Below, piece by piece: positions 25,372-34,339 of a DNA stretch of 64,000 bases. The notes below the pieces were generated by a model. It was not told the origin of the DNA. It saw only the letters and a program-made list of their open reading frames with translations, and ran no database searches. The DNA comes from Rhizobium laguerreae (GTDB lineage: Bacteria; Pseudomonadota; Alphaproteobacteria; Rhizobiales; Rhizobiaceae): assembly GCF_002008165.1 (NCBI RefSeq), contig NZ_MRDM01000032.1, forward strand, positions 186,001 through 250,000, given 5' to 3'. The position numbers and the translations under genes were made by a program. The first letter of the stretch is position 1. Each line of letters begins with the position of its first letter.

Positions 25372-27705
25372 TCAGAATTGGTTGTTGATGCCAAACTTGA
25401 AGTTCTGCGTCTTGTCGAAGTCTTCCTTGAGGACCGGGATTGCGTAATCCAGACGCAATGCACCGAAGGGAGACTGCCAGACGAGGCCGACACCGACGGA
25501 GGCGCGCAGCGAAGCGCTGGTACCGTCGGCCTGGTCTGACCCAAGAAGCTCGACGTCATTGCCGAACAGCGTACCGGCATCGGCAAAGACTGCGCCGCGC
25601 AGGTTGAAGTCACGCGGGAAGCCCGGCATCGGGAAGGTCGCTTCTGCAGACGCCGTGAAATAGGTCGTGCCACCGAGCGGGTCATCGTGATCCCCGCGGA
25701 TGCGCGGGCCGATACCCTTGTTCTCGAAGCCGCGAATATCACCGTTGGTCAGCGTGAACTGGTCGAAGACGTTCAGATGGTCGCCCAAAGGAACGACATA
25801 ACCAGCCGAAGCGGAAAGCGAGCCGATGATATCGGCATCGTCAGCGAGCAGGTGGTAATAACGGGCCTTGCCGTAGATCTTGTAGAACTGCGAGTCGCCG
25901 CCGAGGCCGGCAAGTTCGTGCGTCGCCGTCGCATAGATGCCTTCACGCGGCAGGACCGTGTCGTCAAGCGTGTTGTAGGTCAGCGTCTGCGAGACGGAAG
26001 AGCGTGTCCACGGGCTCTCGTCGACCAGATTGGCGTAAGTCGCCGAAAGATCAGAGGTATCGCCGTCATACTTCATCTGCTTGTAGTTATAACGGAAGGT
26101 CGTCGCCAGATCTTCGGTGATCGGCGCAGTCACACGCAGGACGACGCTGGTTTCCTCGTAGTCGTAGTCGTCGTTGCTCGACGTTTCGCTGCGGTTGACG
26201 TCGAAGCCTGCCGCCAGACGGTAGCCGAGGAAATAGGGTTCGGTGAAGCTGACACCGTAGGCGCGCGAGCCTTCCTGGCCGCCACCGGCCGAGATGCGGA
26301 TGTACTGGCCACGACCGAGGAAGTTCTTTTCCTCGATCGATGCTTCGAGCAGCAGGCCGTCGCCGCCGGCGGCATAACCCGCGCCGACACCGAACGAACC
26401 GGTCGACTGATCCTGCACGTCGACGACCACCACCACGCGGTCCGGCGAACTGCCCGGCTGGGTGGAGATATTCACGGAAGAGAAGTAACCGAGCGCTTCG
26501 AGGCGACGCTTGGCCTTGGTGATCATCTGCTGATTGAAGGCATCGCCTTCGCTCATGTCGAATTCGCGGCGAATGACGTAGTCGCGCGTGCGGCTGTTGC
26601 CGCGGATCTCGATGCGCTCGACATAGGCGCGCTCGCCCTGGTCGACCAGATACTCGACACCGATCGTGTTGTTGTTGAGGTCGCGATTACCGCGCGGCGT
26701 GACGCGCGCAAAGGGATAACCGGCTGATGCCACCTGATCGGAGATCGCCTCGATCGACTTCTGGACTTCCTTGGCGTTGTAGACCTGACCTTCGCGGGTG
26801 CGCACCAGCGGCTGCAGCTGCTCTGAGCCGACGCCTTCGACGGTCGACTGGACGGTCACCGGTCCGAAGTCGTAGCGCTGGCCTTCCTCGATGTTGAATG
26901 TGAGCGTGTATTTGTTGGTCGCGTCGTCGAAGGTGGCATCGGAAGAGACGATGCGCATGTCGGCGTAGCCGCGATTGTAATAGAACTGACGCAGCGCTTC
27001 TTCGTCGGCGTGGAGCTTGTCTTCGTTGTAGACGTCCTTGCGGGTCAGGAACGAAAGAAAGTTCGAACGCTTGGTGGCGATCACGGCAGCCAGGCGGCCG
27101 GCGCTGTAGGCATTGTTGCCGACAAAATTGATCGAATCGATCTTGGTGCGGTCACCCTCGTTGATGACGAAGGCAAGGTTGACGCGGCCTTCGCCGAGCG
27201 GCACCACCTGCGTCGTGACTTCGACCTCGCTGCGCCCGGTGGCAGCATAAGCTTCCTTGATCGACTGGATGTCGGCCTGGATCTGGGTGTCGCTGTAGGG
27301 GCCGGCAGCGTGGGTCTGGACGATCGTCGCGAGCTTGTCGTCCTTGATCTTGCGGTTGCCGTTGAAGACGACCTGATTGACCAGTTGGGCTTCCTGAACA
27401 TTGACGACCAGCGTGCTGCCGGAGACCGAGATCTTGACGTCGGAGAAATAACCCGTCCCATAGAGCTGCTTGACGGAGGCATCGATATCGCTGTTCGAAA
27501 AACTCTTTCCAGGAGCGATGGTGAGGTTCGACCGGACGGCTTCCGCGCCGACACGGCTTGCGCCGCGCACATCGATGCGCTGGATGACCGCGGCCTCAGC
27601 GGCCGTAGCGGAAACGAACGTCACAGCACCTGCGCCCGAAGCAACAACACCAGCAGACAGCGCAACCGCCGATACTGCGTTCAAAAACTTTGAACCAGCC
27701 TTCAT
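25372..27705 (-). CDS. bamA: Outer membrane protein assembly factor BamA
   Basis: The 777-residue protein has a signal peptide ending near ATAAEAAV, five POTRA repeats (about 40-420) and a C-terminal 16-stranded barrel. The barrel includes the lid-loop RGF motif in GDIRGFENKGIG and ends in phenylalanine, as outer membrane proteins do. It folds and inserts beta-barrel proteins. It lies between rseP and lpxD, as in most proteobacteria. The 198-bp gap upstream probably has its own promoter. Confidence 0.96.
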   Translation of the reverse strand: MKAGSKFLNAVSAVALSAGVVASGAGAVTFVSATAAEAAVIQRIDVRGASRVGAEAVRSNLTIAPGKSFSNSDIDASVKQLYGTGYFSDVKISVSGSTLVVNVQEAQLVNQVVFNGNRKIKDDKLATIVQTHAAGPYSDTQIQADIQSIKEAYAATGRSEVEVTTQVVPLGEGRVNLAFVINEGDRTKIDSINFVGNNAYSAGRLAAVIATKRSNFLSFLTRKDVYNEDKLHADEEALRQFYYNRGYADMRIVSSDATFDDATNKYTLTFNIEEGQRYDFGPVTVQSTVEGVGSEQLQPLVRTREGQVYNAKEVQKSIEAISDQVASAGYPFARVTPRGNRDLNNNTIGVEYLVDQGERAYVERIEIRGNSRTRDYVIRREFDMSEGDAFNQQMITKAKRRLEALGYFSSVNISTQPGSSPDRVVVVVDVQDQSTGSFGVGAGYAAGGDGLLLEASIEEKNFLGRGQYIRISAGGGQEGSRAYGVSFTEPYFLGYRLAAGFDVNRSETSSNDDYDYEETSVVLRVTAPITEDLATTFRYNYKQMKYDGDTSDLSATYANLVDESPWTRSSVSQTLTYNTLDDTVLPREGIYATATHELAGLGGDSQFYKIYGKARYYHLLADDADIIGSLSASAGYVVPLGDHLNVFDQFTLTNGDIRGFENKGIGPRIRGDHDDPLGGTTYFTASAEATFPMPGFPRDFNLRGAVFADAGTLFGNDVELLGSDQADGTSASLRASVGVGLVWQSPFGALRLDYAIPVLKEDFDKTQNFKFGINNQF

Positions 27706-27903
27706 TTCACCTATTACCTTTGTTTCCCTCGTCCCCGGCCCCAGGAAAACCCGATTCCGGTCACGTGTGTCGTTTTACCCGCTTTTGACATACAAGCAAG
27801 GCAGGTCGTTAATTTCTGTTTACTTCATTTACAAGCGTGACCCATTCGCCACTACAGCCTTGAAACATCGTAAATAAATAGTAATTAGCCTCGCCTTGCT
27901 CGT

Positions 27904-29037
27904 TTACCCTCTCAACGAGCCAATGTCGTTCCAGGTCGTGAAAACCATCAATGTCAGTATCATCGCCAGGCCGATGCGAAATGCAATTTCCTGGGCCGAA
28001 GAGCCGAGCGGTTTCCCCCTCACCGCTTCCACCGCATAGAACATCAGGTGGCCGCCATCAAGTACCGGAACCGGCATCAGGTTAAGCAATCCTATCGAAA
28101 CAGAAAGCACCGCCGCCAACTGCAACACTGCGCCTATTCCAAGCGACGCCATCTGGCCCGAAGCTTGCGCCACGCGGATCGGCCCGCCCAATTGATCGGC
28201 GCGCATCGTTCCGCTGAAGATGTTACCGATATATTTGAAGGTGCCGGTGACAATGTCGCGGGTCTCGATCACAGCCTCGCGCAGCGACTGCAGCGGCGTA
28301 TAGGTCTTCAGGCGGAAGTTCCCGGCCTCCCGGCTGGTGACGATGCCGATCTGGCCGAGCTCGACCTTGTTGCCGAACTGGTCGGTCTGGTCTACGCGCT
28401 GCGGCACCATCGGCACATCGAGTTTCTGGCCGGCGCGCTCGATCGTCACGATGATCTTCTGGCTCGGGCGGATGCCAACATAGCGGCGCACATCGTCGAA
28501 GGTCTCGACCTTGCCGCCGTCGATGGCGACCAGCAGATCGCCTGGAAGGATGCCGGCGGCAGCGGCTGCGCCGTCGGGCTTGACCTCGGCAACGACAGGA
28601 TCGGCGATCGTGCGGCCATAGACCGAGAAAAGAATGGTGAAGATGGCGATTGCCAGCAGAAAATTGGCGATCGGGCCAGCCGCGACTGTTGCAGCACGTT
28701 TCCACAGCTTCGCGCCGGCAAAGGAGCGCGCTCTGTCCTCCTCGGACATGGCGGCGATCTTGTCGGTGTCGGGCTTGCTCGAGGCATCTTCGTCGCCGAA
28801 GAACCGGACGTAGCCGCCAAGCGGGATCACCGAGATCTTCCAGCGCGTTCCGTGGCGGTCGGTGAAGCCGAAGATCTCCGGGCCGAAACCGACGGAAAAG
28901 GCCAGGATGCGAATGCCGCTCCAGCGTCCGACGAGGTAATGGCCCATCTCATGCACGAAGACGAGCAGTGACAGCACGAGGATGAAGGTAACGATGTTCC
29001 CCATCAGAAATGCGTATATGCCGCTCATCGTTTCCAT
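27904..29037 (-). CDS. rseP: RIP metalloprotease RseP
   Basis: This intramembrane site-2 protease has HEMGH at residues 29-33 in the first membrane segment and the third zinc ligand in PVLDGGH near residue 320. One PDZ domain is visible in the middle (AAGILPGDLLVAIDGGKVETFDDV). The 377-residue length is normal. It degrades anti-sigma factors and signal-peptide remnants in relatives. AAGGA precedes the ATG at 29037; ATG at 29028 is an alternative. Confidence 0.94.
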   Translation of the reverse strand: METMSGIYAFLMGNIVTFILVLSLLVFVHEMGHYLVGRWSGIRILAFSVGFGPEIFGFTDRHGTRWKISVIPLGGYVRFFGDEDASSKPDTDKIAAMSEEDRARSFAGAKLWKRAATVAAGPIANFLLAIAIFTILFSVYGRTIADPVVAEVKPDGAAAAAGILPGDLLVAIDGGKVETFDDVRRYVGIRPSQKIIVTIERAGQKLDVPMVPQRVDQTDQFGNKVELGQIGIVTSREAGNFRLKTYTPLQSLREAVIETRDIVTGTFKYIGNIFSGTMRADQLGGPIRVAQASGQMASLGIGAVLQLAAVLSVSIGLLNLMPVPVLDGGHLMFYAVEAVRGKPLGSSAQEIAFRIGLAMILTLMVFTTWNDIGSLRG

Positions 29038-29065
29038 GAGTCCTTTCCGTCAGACTGCCGTGTTG

Positions 29066-29896
29066 TCAGAGCCCGAACAATGCCGCGCCAAGCGACGTCA
29101 TTCCGGCCCCCTTTATCAGGGAAAAAACCCCAGCAAGCAAGAACGCCGAAAAACAGGCGAAAATCAGTCCGTCGACACGGTCCATGACGCCGCCATGGCC
29201 CGGAATGAGACGGCTCGAATCCTTGACGCCGAATTTTCGCTTGATGAACGATTCGAAAAGATCGCCCACCTGGCTGCAAACCGAGAGAACGAACGCCACG
29301 CCGGCGGCGACGATTTCAGCGCCCGGAAGCAGAAAATGGATGAGAAGGACGCCGGCTACGACCGCCGAAATAGCGCCACCGATTGCACCCGACCAGGTCT
29401 TTCCGGGCGAGATCGAAGGGGCAAGCTTAGGCCCGCCAAGCGCCCTGCCGACGAAATAGGCAAGGATATCCGTTGCCCAGACGACGGCAAAGACGAAGAG
29501 CATGGCGTAAAGGCCAGGCCGGTCATCGCTTCTGATCGCGGCAAGCGCCAGGCCGGTGGCGCCGGCATAAAACAGGCCCACTGGCAACCAGCGGCTCGTG
29601 CCCTGCAGGATGATCAGGGCGATGCCGACGGCGGTGACGCCGGCCAGCATACCGACGGCGAATTCGAAATTGCCGACAAGCACAAGGAAGGCAATCGCCG
29701 CCTCGCCGATCCAGCCGACGGCATTGGCGACCCAATCGCGCGCGATGCCGGTCATTTTCGACCATTCATAGTAGATCAGCAGGCCGATCACGACTGCCAG
29801 CACACGAAAGGCAAGGGCGCCATACCAGGTAGCGGCAAGAACGATGGCCGCAAGAATCAGTCCTGAAACGATGCGGAGCTTCAGTTCCTGCTGCAT
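29066..29896 (-). CDS. cdsA: Phosphatidate cytidylyltransferase
   Basis: This 276-residue membrane enzyme makes CDP-diacylglycerol for phospholipid synthesis. It has about eight membrane segments and the family signature SFIKRKFGVKDSSRLIPGHG followed by GVMDRVDG near the C-terminus. Its ATG shares one base with the uppS stop, so the two are coupled. The uppS-cdsA-rseP-bamA order is the conserved proteobacterial cluster. Confidence 0.95.
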   Translation of the reverse strand: MQQELKLRIVSGLILAAIVLAATWYGALAFRVLAVVIGLLIYYEWSKMTGIARDWVANAVGWIGEAAIAFLVLVGNFEFAVGMLAGVTAVGIALIILQGTSRWLPVGLFYAGATGLALAAIRSDDRPGLYAMLFVFAVVWATDILAYFVGRALGGPKLAPSISPGKTWSGAIGGAISAVVAGVLLIHFLLPGAEIVAAGVAFVLSVCSQVGDLFESFIKRKFGVKDSSRLIPGHGGVMDRVDGLIFACFSAFLLAGVFSLIKGAGMTSLGAALFGL

Positions 29897-30639
29897 CAGG
29901 TGCCGACCGCGGCCGCCTGCGACGACAGGCCGCCGAAGCGCCGGTCACGAGAGGCGAATGTCTCGAGCGCCGAGCGGAAGATCTCGGAGCTGAAATCCGG
30001 CCAATATTCCGGAAGGAAGATAAATTCCGAATAGGCGGCCTGCCAGAGAAGGAAGTTGGAAAGCCGCTCTTCGCCGCTGGTGCGGATAATGAGATCCGGA
30101 TCGGGAATGCCGGCCGTGTCAAGACGGGCGTTGATCAGCGCCGGTGTAATATCCTGCGCTCTCAGCCGGCCGGCCTCGACGTCGCGGGCGAGACTGACGA
30201 CGGCGCGGGCGATCTCGTCGCGCGAACCATAGTTGAAGGCGATGACGAGCGTCAGTGACGTGTTGTCCTTGGTCGTCTCCTCCGCCTCCAGCAAAAGGCC
30301 CAGAATGTCACTGCGCAGGCTGTGGCGGTCGCCGATCACCTTGATCCGCACGTTCTGGCGATGGAGCTCGGCGAGGTCGCGCCGGATGAACGCCTTGAGC
30401 AGACCGAGCAGATCGGAAACCTCGGCTTCGGGCCGGCGCCAGTTCTCCGAGGAGAAGGCAAAGAGGGTCAGATATTTTATGCCGGCCGCACCGGCGGCGC
30501 GGACTGTCTCGCGCACCGCCTCGACGCCCTTGCGATGGCCCATCGTGCGCGGCAGGCCGCGCTGCTTGGCCCAACGGCCATTGCCGTCCATGATGATGGC
30601 AACATGCTCTGGCACAGTCACAAATACAGATTCCGACAT
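29896..30639 (-). CDS. uppS: Undecaprenyl diphosphate synthase (cis-prenyltransferase)
   Basis: The enzyme extends farnesyl diphosphate to the C55 carrier for peptidoglycan and lipopolysaccharide. The 247-residue protein shows IIMDGNGRWAKQRGLPR near the N-terminus, FAFSSENWRRP, and RTSGEERLSNFLLWQAAYSE. The ATG at 30639 gives a normal length; the upstream extension is basic and overlaps frr. It uses products of the MEP pathway to which ispDF contributes. Confidence 0.95.
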   Translation of the reverse strand: MSESVFVTVPEHVAIIMDGNGRWAKQRGLPRTMGHRKGVEAVRETVRAAGAAGIKYLTLFAFSSENWRRPEAEVSDLLGLLKAFIRRDLAELHRQNVRIKVIGDRHSLRSDILGLLLEAEETTKDNTSLTLVIAFNYGSRDEIARAVVSLARDVEAGRLRAQDITPALINARLDTAGIPDPDLIIRTSGEERLSNFLLWQAAYSEFIFLPEYWPDFSSEIFRSALETFASRDRRFGGLSSQAAAVGT

Positions 30640-30676
30640 TTCCCGTCCGGTCTTTCCAGGCAAAGGCACAGATCCT

Positions 30677-31237
30677 CTAGACCTGCATGATTTCCTTTTC
30701 CTTCTCGCCAAGCAAGCGGTCGACTTCGGAAATCGTCTCGTCCGTCATCTTCTGGACACGTTCCGACTGCGCCCGGCTCTCGTCCTGGCCGATTACCCCA
30801 TCCTTTTCGGCTTTCTTGAGGCCGTCCATGCCGTCGCGGCGGACATGGCGAATCGCCACCTTGCTCTTTTCGGCATAGTCGTGCGCCACCTTGACGAGCG
30901 ACTTGCGGCGCTCCTCGTTCAGCTCCGGCAGCGGAATGCGCAGGTTCTGGCCATCGACGATCGGGTTGAGGCCGAGATTGGATTCGCGAATGCCACGCTC
31001 GACGGCGCTGACCATCGACTTGTCCCAGACGGAAACCGACAGCATGCGCGGCTCGGGCACGGTGATGTTGGCGACCTGGTTCAGCGGCATGCGCGAACCA
31101 TAGGCCTCGATCGTCACCGGGTCGAGGATGTTGGCCGAAGCACGGCCGGTGCGCAGCGATGCGATGTCGCTCTTGAATGCGGAAATCGCGCCGTCCATGC
31201 GGCGCTTCAGTTCCTTGATGTCGATACCTTCACTCAT
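30677..31237 (-). CDS. frr: Ribosome recycling factor
   Basis: The 186-residue protein is the standard RRF: LKRRMDGAISAFKSDIASLRTGRAS at the N-terminus, then IRIPLPELNEERRK and a long C-terminal helix ending in EKEKEIMQV. It splits post-termination ribosomes together with EF-G. It follows pyrH, from which it is separated by a RIME-like repeat, and precedes uppS. Confidence 0.97.
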   Translation of the reverse strand: MSEGIDIKELKRRMDGAISAFKSDIASLRTGRASANILDPVTIEAYGSRMPLNQVANITVPEPRMLSVSVWDKSMVSAVERGIRESNLGLNPIVDGQNLRIPLPELNEERRKSLVKVAHDYAEKSKVAIRHVRRDGMDGLKKAEKDGVIGQDESRAQSERVQKMTDETISEVDRLLGEKEKEIMQV

Positions 31238-31251
31238 ATGGATGCTCCCGT

Positions 31252-31369
31252 CTAGAGCATGATGCCGAAAAGTGTCAGCGGTTTTCGGGCGACATCATGC
31301 TCTAACTATTTAATGTCGAACATGATTCAGATTTTAGGCCCCACCGGGCCTAAAATCATCATGTTCTAG
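31252..31369. repeat. RIME-type rhizobial intergenic mosaic element
   Basis: The element is bounded by CTAGAGCATGATG and its near-perfect inverse CATCATGTTCTAG (one mismatch). Inside are further inverted parts: GCATGATG versus CATCATGC within the left half, and TTTTAGGCCC-CACC-GGGCCTAAAA in the right half. This composition matches the palindromic intergenic mosaic elements known from Rhizobium. It fills the gap between pyrH and frr. Confidence 0.8.
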
Positions 31370-31403
31370 CGAGGGCTGCGCCGAAACCGCGGCGCAGCTT
31401 ATA

Positions 31404-32126
31404 TCAGTTGTCGGAGACGATGGTCTTGAGACCACCGCCCGTCAAGATTTCAGCAAAACCACCCTTCTCGTGGATCGAGAAGACGATGATCGGAATGGAA
31501 TTCTCCCTGGCGAGCGCTACGGCGGCAACGTCCATCACCGCAAGCCCCCTGTCCAGCACTTCCTGGTGCGTCAGCCGGTCGAGGCGGGTCGCATCGGGAT
31601 ATTTCTTCGGGTCGGCGGTATAGATGCCGTCCACCTGGGTGCCCTTGAAGATCGCTTCCGCACCCATTTCGGCCGCACGAAGTGCTGCGGCGGAATCGGT
31701 GGTGAAAAAGGGGTTGCCGGTGCCGCCGGCAAAGATCACCACGCGTCCCATCGACAGATGATAAAGGGTTGCGCGCTGCGAAAAGCTCTCGCAGATCTCG
31801 GGCATGGAGATGGCCGAAAGCACCACCGTATCGATGTTCAGCTTGCGCAGCGAGGTTGCCAGCGCCAGCGCATTGATTATCGTGCCGAGCATGCCCATAT
31901 GGTCGCCAGTCACCCGGTCGCCGCCCTTGGACGCTACCGCGACACCGCGGAAGATATTGCCGCCACCGACGACGACGCCGACTTCCACGCCCATATGCCG
32001 TGCCTCGGCGATGTCGGATGCAATGCGGTCCGCCACCGTCACATCGATCCCGAAACCCTGGCCACCCATGAGCGCTTCGCCGGAAGCCTTGAGTAGAACA
32101 CGTTTATAGACAGGCTCTAAAGACAT
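31404..32126 (-). CDS. pyrH: UMP kinase
   Basis: This 240-residue amino-acid-kinase-fold enzyme phosphorylates UMP. It has RVLLKASGEALMG at the N-terminus, VGVVVGGGNIFRG and the loop FAGGTGNPFFTTDSAAALRA. The order rpsB-tsf-pyrH-frr is the typical bacterial cluster. A long hairpin lies between tsf and pyrH. Confidence 0.97.
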   Translation of the reverse strand: MSLEPVYKRVLLKASGEALMGGQGFGIDVTVADRIASDIAEARHMGVEVGVVVGGGNIFRGVAVASKGGDRVTGDHMGMLGTIINALALATSLRKLNIDTVVLSAISMPEICESFSQRATLYHLSMGRVVIFAGGTGNPFFTTDSAAALRAAEMGAEAIFKGTQVDGIYTADPKKYPDATRLDRLTHQEVLDRGLAVMDVAAVALARENSIPIIVFSIHEKGGFAEILTGGGLKTIVSDN

Positions 32127-32160
32127 CTTGGCTCCTCGTAAATTGCCGTGAATGCCCGAT

Positions 32161-32200
32161 ACACGAAGGGCACCGCGTTGTCACGCGATGCCCTTCGTGT
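32161..32200. terminator. Long hairpin between tsf and pyrH, possible terminator or processing site
   Basis: A perfect 12-bp stem ACACGAAGGGCA / TGCCCTTCGTGT is continued, after one mismatch, by a 5-bp inner stem with a 4-nt loop. On the minus strand, in which tsf and pyrH are read, no T run follows. It may attenuate or protect the rpsB-tsf message rather than terminate it; a T run exists only on the plus strand. Confidence 0.5.
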
Positions 32201-32222
32201 TTTCCCAATTATGGCTGGAAGA

Positions 32223-33149
32223 TCAACCCTTGACGGCAGCAGCGACTTCGGCCGCGAAGTCGGATTCTTCCTTCTCGACGCCTTCGCCGAGCAGCAGACG
32301 GGCCATGCCGGCAACCTCGATCGGCGCGCCGACGGCCTTTTCAGCTTCCTTGATGGCGGCTGCAACGGTCAGATCCGGATTGATGACGAAAGCCTGCGAG
32401 AGAAGAGCGACTTCCTCGAAGAACTTGCGCATACGGCCGTCGACCATCTTCTCGATGATATTGTCCGGCTTGCCGGAAGCGCGCGACTGCTCGATGAAGA
32501 CGTTGCGCTCGCGCTCGGCGACGGCGGCATCGACTTCTTCCGGGCGGATCGCCAGCGGCGCAGTGGCAGCGATGTGCATGGCAACCTGACGGCCGATGGC
32601 GTTCAGGGCTTCCTTGTCGCCGGTAGACTTCAGCGCAACGAGAACGCCGAGCTTGCCGAGGCCGTCGGAAACAGCATTGTGGATATAGGTGGCGACGACG
32701 CCGTCCTCGACCGAGAGAGCAACCGAACGGCGCAGGTTCATGTTCTCGCCGATCGTTGCGATCGCATCCTTGATCGTGTCGGACACGGACTTGCCGGATG
32801 CCGGGTAGATCGCAGCGGCAACGGCATCGACAGTGCCGTCGGTGGATACGGCGACCTTGGCGATGCCGCGAACGAGTTCCTGGAAGGCATCGTTACGGGC
32901 AACGAAGTCGGTTTCGGAATTGACTTCGACGACGACGGCCTTGGTGCCCTGGCTCGAAACGCCGATGAGGCCTTCGGCAGCAGTGCGGCCGGACTTCTTG
33001 TCGGCCTTGGCGATGCCCTTGGCACGCAACCAGTCGATCGCCGCTTCCATGTCGCCACCGGTTTCAGCAAGAGCCTTCTTGCAGTCCATCATGCCTGCGC
33101 CGGTCTTTTCGCGCAGTTCCTTCACCATTGCAGCCGTAATCTCGCTCAT
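32223..33149 (-). CDS. tsf: Elongation factor Ts
   Basis: This 308-residue guanine-nucleotide exchange factor for EF-Tu starts MSEITAAMVKELREKTGAGMMDCKKAL, the UBA-like N-domain, and has the core motif VEVNSETDFVARND. It follows rpsB with about 240 bp between them, which include a GC-rich hairpin (AAGGCCGC at 33306 and GCGGCCTT at 33334). Confidence 0.97.
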   Translation of the reverse strand: MSEITAAMVKELREKTGAGMMDCKKALAETGGDMEAAIDWLRAKGIAKADKKSGRTAAEGLIGVSSQGTKAVVVEVNSETDFVARNDAFQELVRGIAKVAVSTDGTVDAVAAAIYPASGKSVSDTIKDAIATIGENMNLRRSVALSVEDGVVATYIHNAVSDGLGKLGVLVALKSTGDKEALNAIGRQVAMHIAATAPLAIRPEEVDAAVAERERNVFIEQSRASGKPDNIIEKMVDGRMRKFFEEVALLSQAFVINPDLTVAAAIKEAEKAVGAPIEVAGMARLLLGEGVEKEESDFAAEVAAAVKG

Positions 33150-33390
33150 TAGCTTCCTCTTGTCGGTTCATACGGTGGGCCGTAAAGCGCGGCTCGGCAC
33201 CGGATTGAGGCACGAAATGTACCTGTATGTATGACAGCGTGATGAAGACGCGCCATAACGAAATTTATCGGGCGGAGAGCCTGACGCCCTCCCCTTGAAA
33301 CAGGCAAGGCCGCCGAACTTCGATGAGTCGCGAGCGGCCTTTCCCAGTCTCTGCAAGCATTGGCGGACCTTTTCGATCCGCCCGCTTTCA

Positions 33391-34158
33391 TCAGCCTTCG
33401 GCTGCTTCCTCGAGAGCCGGCTCGACCGGAACTTCGGAGGATGCGCCGAGATCGCGGCCGGAAGAGCCCTGCTGGCGTGCGATGCCGTCGATGGCGGCGC
33501 GGGAGATCAGCTCGCAGTAAAGAGCGATCGCGCGCGATGCGTCGTCGTTACCCGGGATCGGATAGTCGATCAGGTCCGGATCGCAGTTCGAGTCGATGAT
33601 GGCGACAACCGGGATGCCGAGGCGCTTGGCTTCGTCGATCGCGATCTTTTCCTTGTTGGTGTCGATGATAAACATCAGGTCGGGCGTGCCGCCCATATCA
33701 CGGATACCGCCAAGAGCCTTGTCCAGCTTTTCACGTTCACGCTCGAGGTTCAGGCGTTCCTTCTTGGTGAAGCCCTGGGCTTCGCCGTTCAGGATCTCGT
33801 CGAGCTTGCGCAGACGCTGGATCGAGTTGGAGATCGTCTTCCAGTTCGTCATCATGCCGCCGAGCCAGCGCGAGTTGACGTAGTACTGGGCCGAGCGCTT
33901 GGCGCTGTCGGCAATGATCTCGGACGCCTGGCGCTTGGTGCCGACGAAGAGAACGCGGCCGCCGCGGGCAACGGTGTCGCTGACGACCTGGAGGGCGCGC
34001 GACAGCATCGGAACGGTCTGGGCCAGATCGATGATGTGAATGTTGTTGCGATCGCCGAAGATATACGGCTTCATCTTCGGGTTCCAGCGATGAGTCTGGT
34101 GGCCGAAGTGGACGCCTGCCTCAAGAAGCTGGCGCATAGAAAAATCAGGCAATGCCAT
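33391..34158 (-). CDS. rpsB: 30S ribosomal protein S2
   Basis: The 255-residue protein has MRQLLEAGVHFGHQTHRWNPKM near the N-terminus, GTKRQASEIIADSA and PDLMFIIDTNKEKIAIDEA, all typical of S2. The C-terminal 30 residues form an acidic, Ala/Glu-rich tail. It is the first gene of rpsB-tsf-pyrH-frr. Its promoter should lie in the 181 bp upstream. Confidence 0.98.
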   Translation of the reverse strand: MALPDFSMRQLLEAGVHFGHQTHRWNPKMKPYIFGDRNNIHIIDLAQTVPMLSRALQVVSDTVARGGRVLFVGTKRQASEIIADSAKRSAQYYVNSRWLGGMMTNWKTISNSIQRLRKLDEILNGEAQGFTKKERLNLEREREKLDKALGGIRDMGGTPDLMFIIDTNKEKIAIDEAKRLGIPVVAIIDSNCDPDLIDYPIPGNDDASRAIALYCELISRAAIDGIARQQGSSGRDLGASSEVPVEPALEEAAEG

Positions 34159-34339
34159 GCCTTGTTACTCCTTTTCCGGTTGAACCTCCGCAAGGCGAAC
34201 AGCACCCTCTTCGAGGATGCCACCGGGCGGAACAGCCCGGATTTCTCCCGGACGATCCCATGCCTTACGTGTGGAATGCCGGTGCCCATACATTCGATTT
34301 GGCGCAAAAGCAAGGCTTATGCCGAAAAAACCTGGCGGC

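Noticed and set aside
32148..33152. A 334-codon plus-strand frame over tsf
   Set aside because: It is an antisense shadow of EF-Ts, without a start signal.
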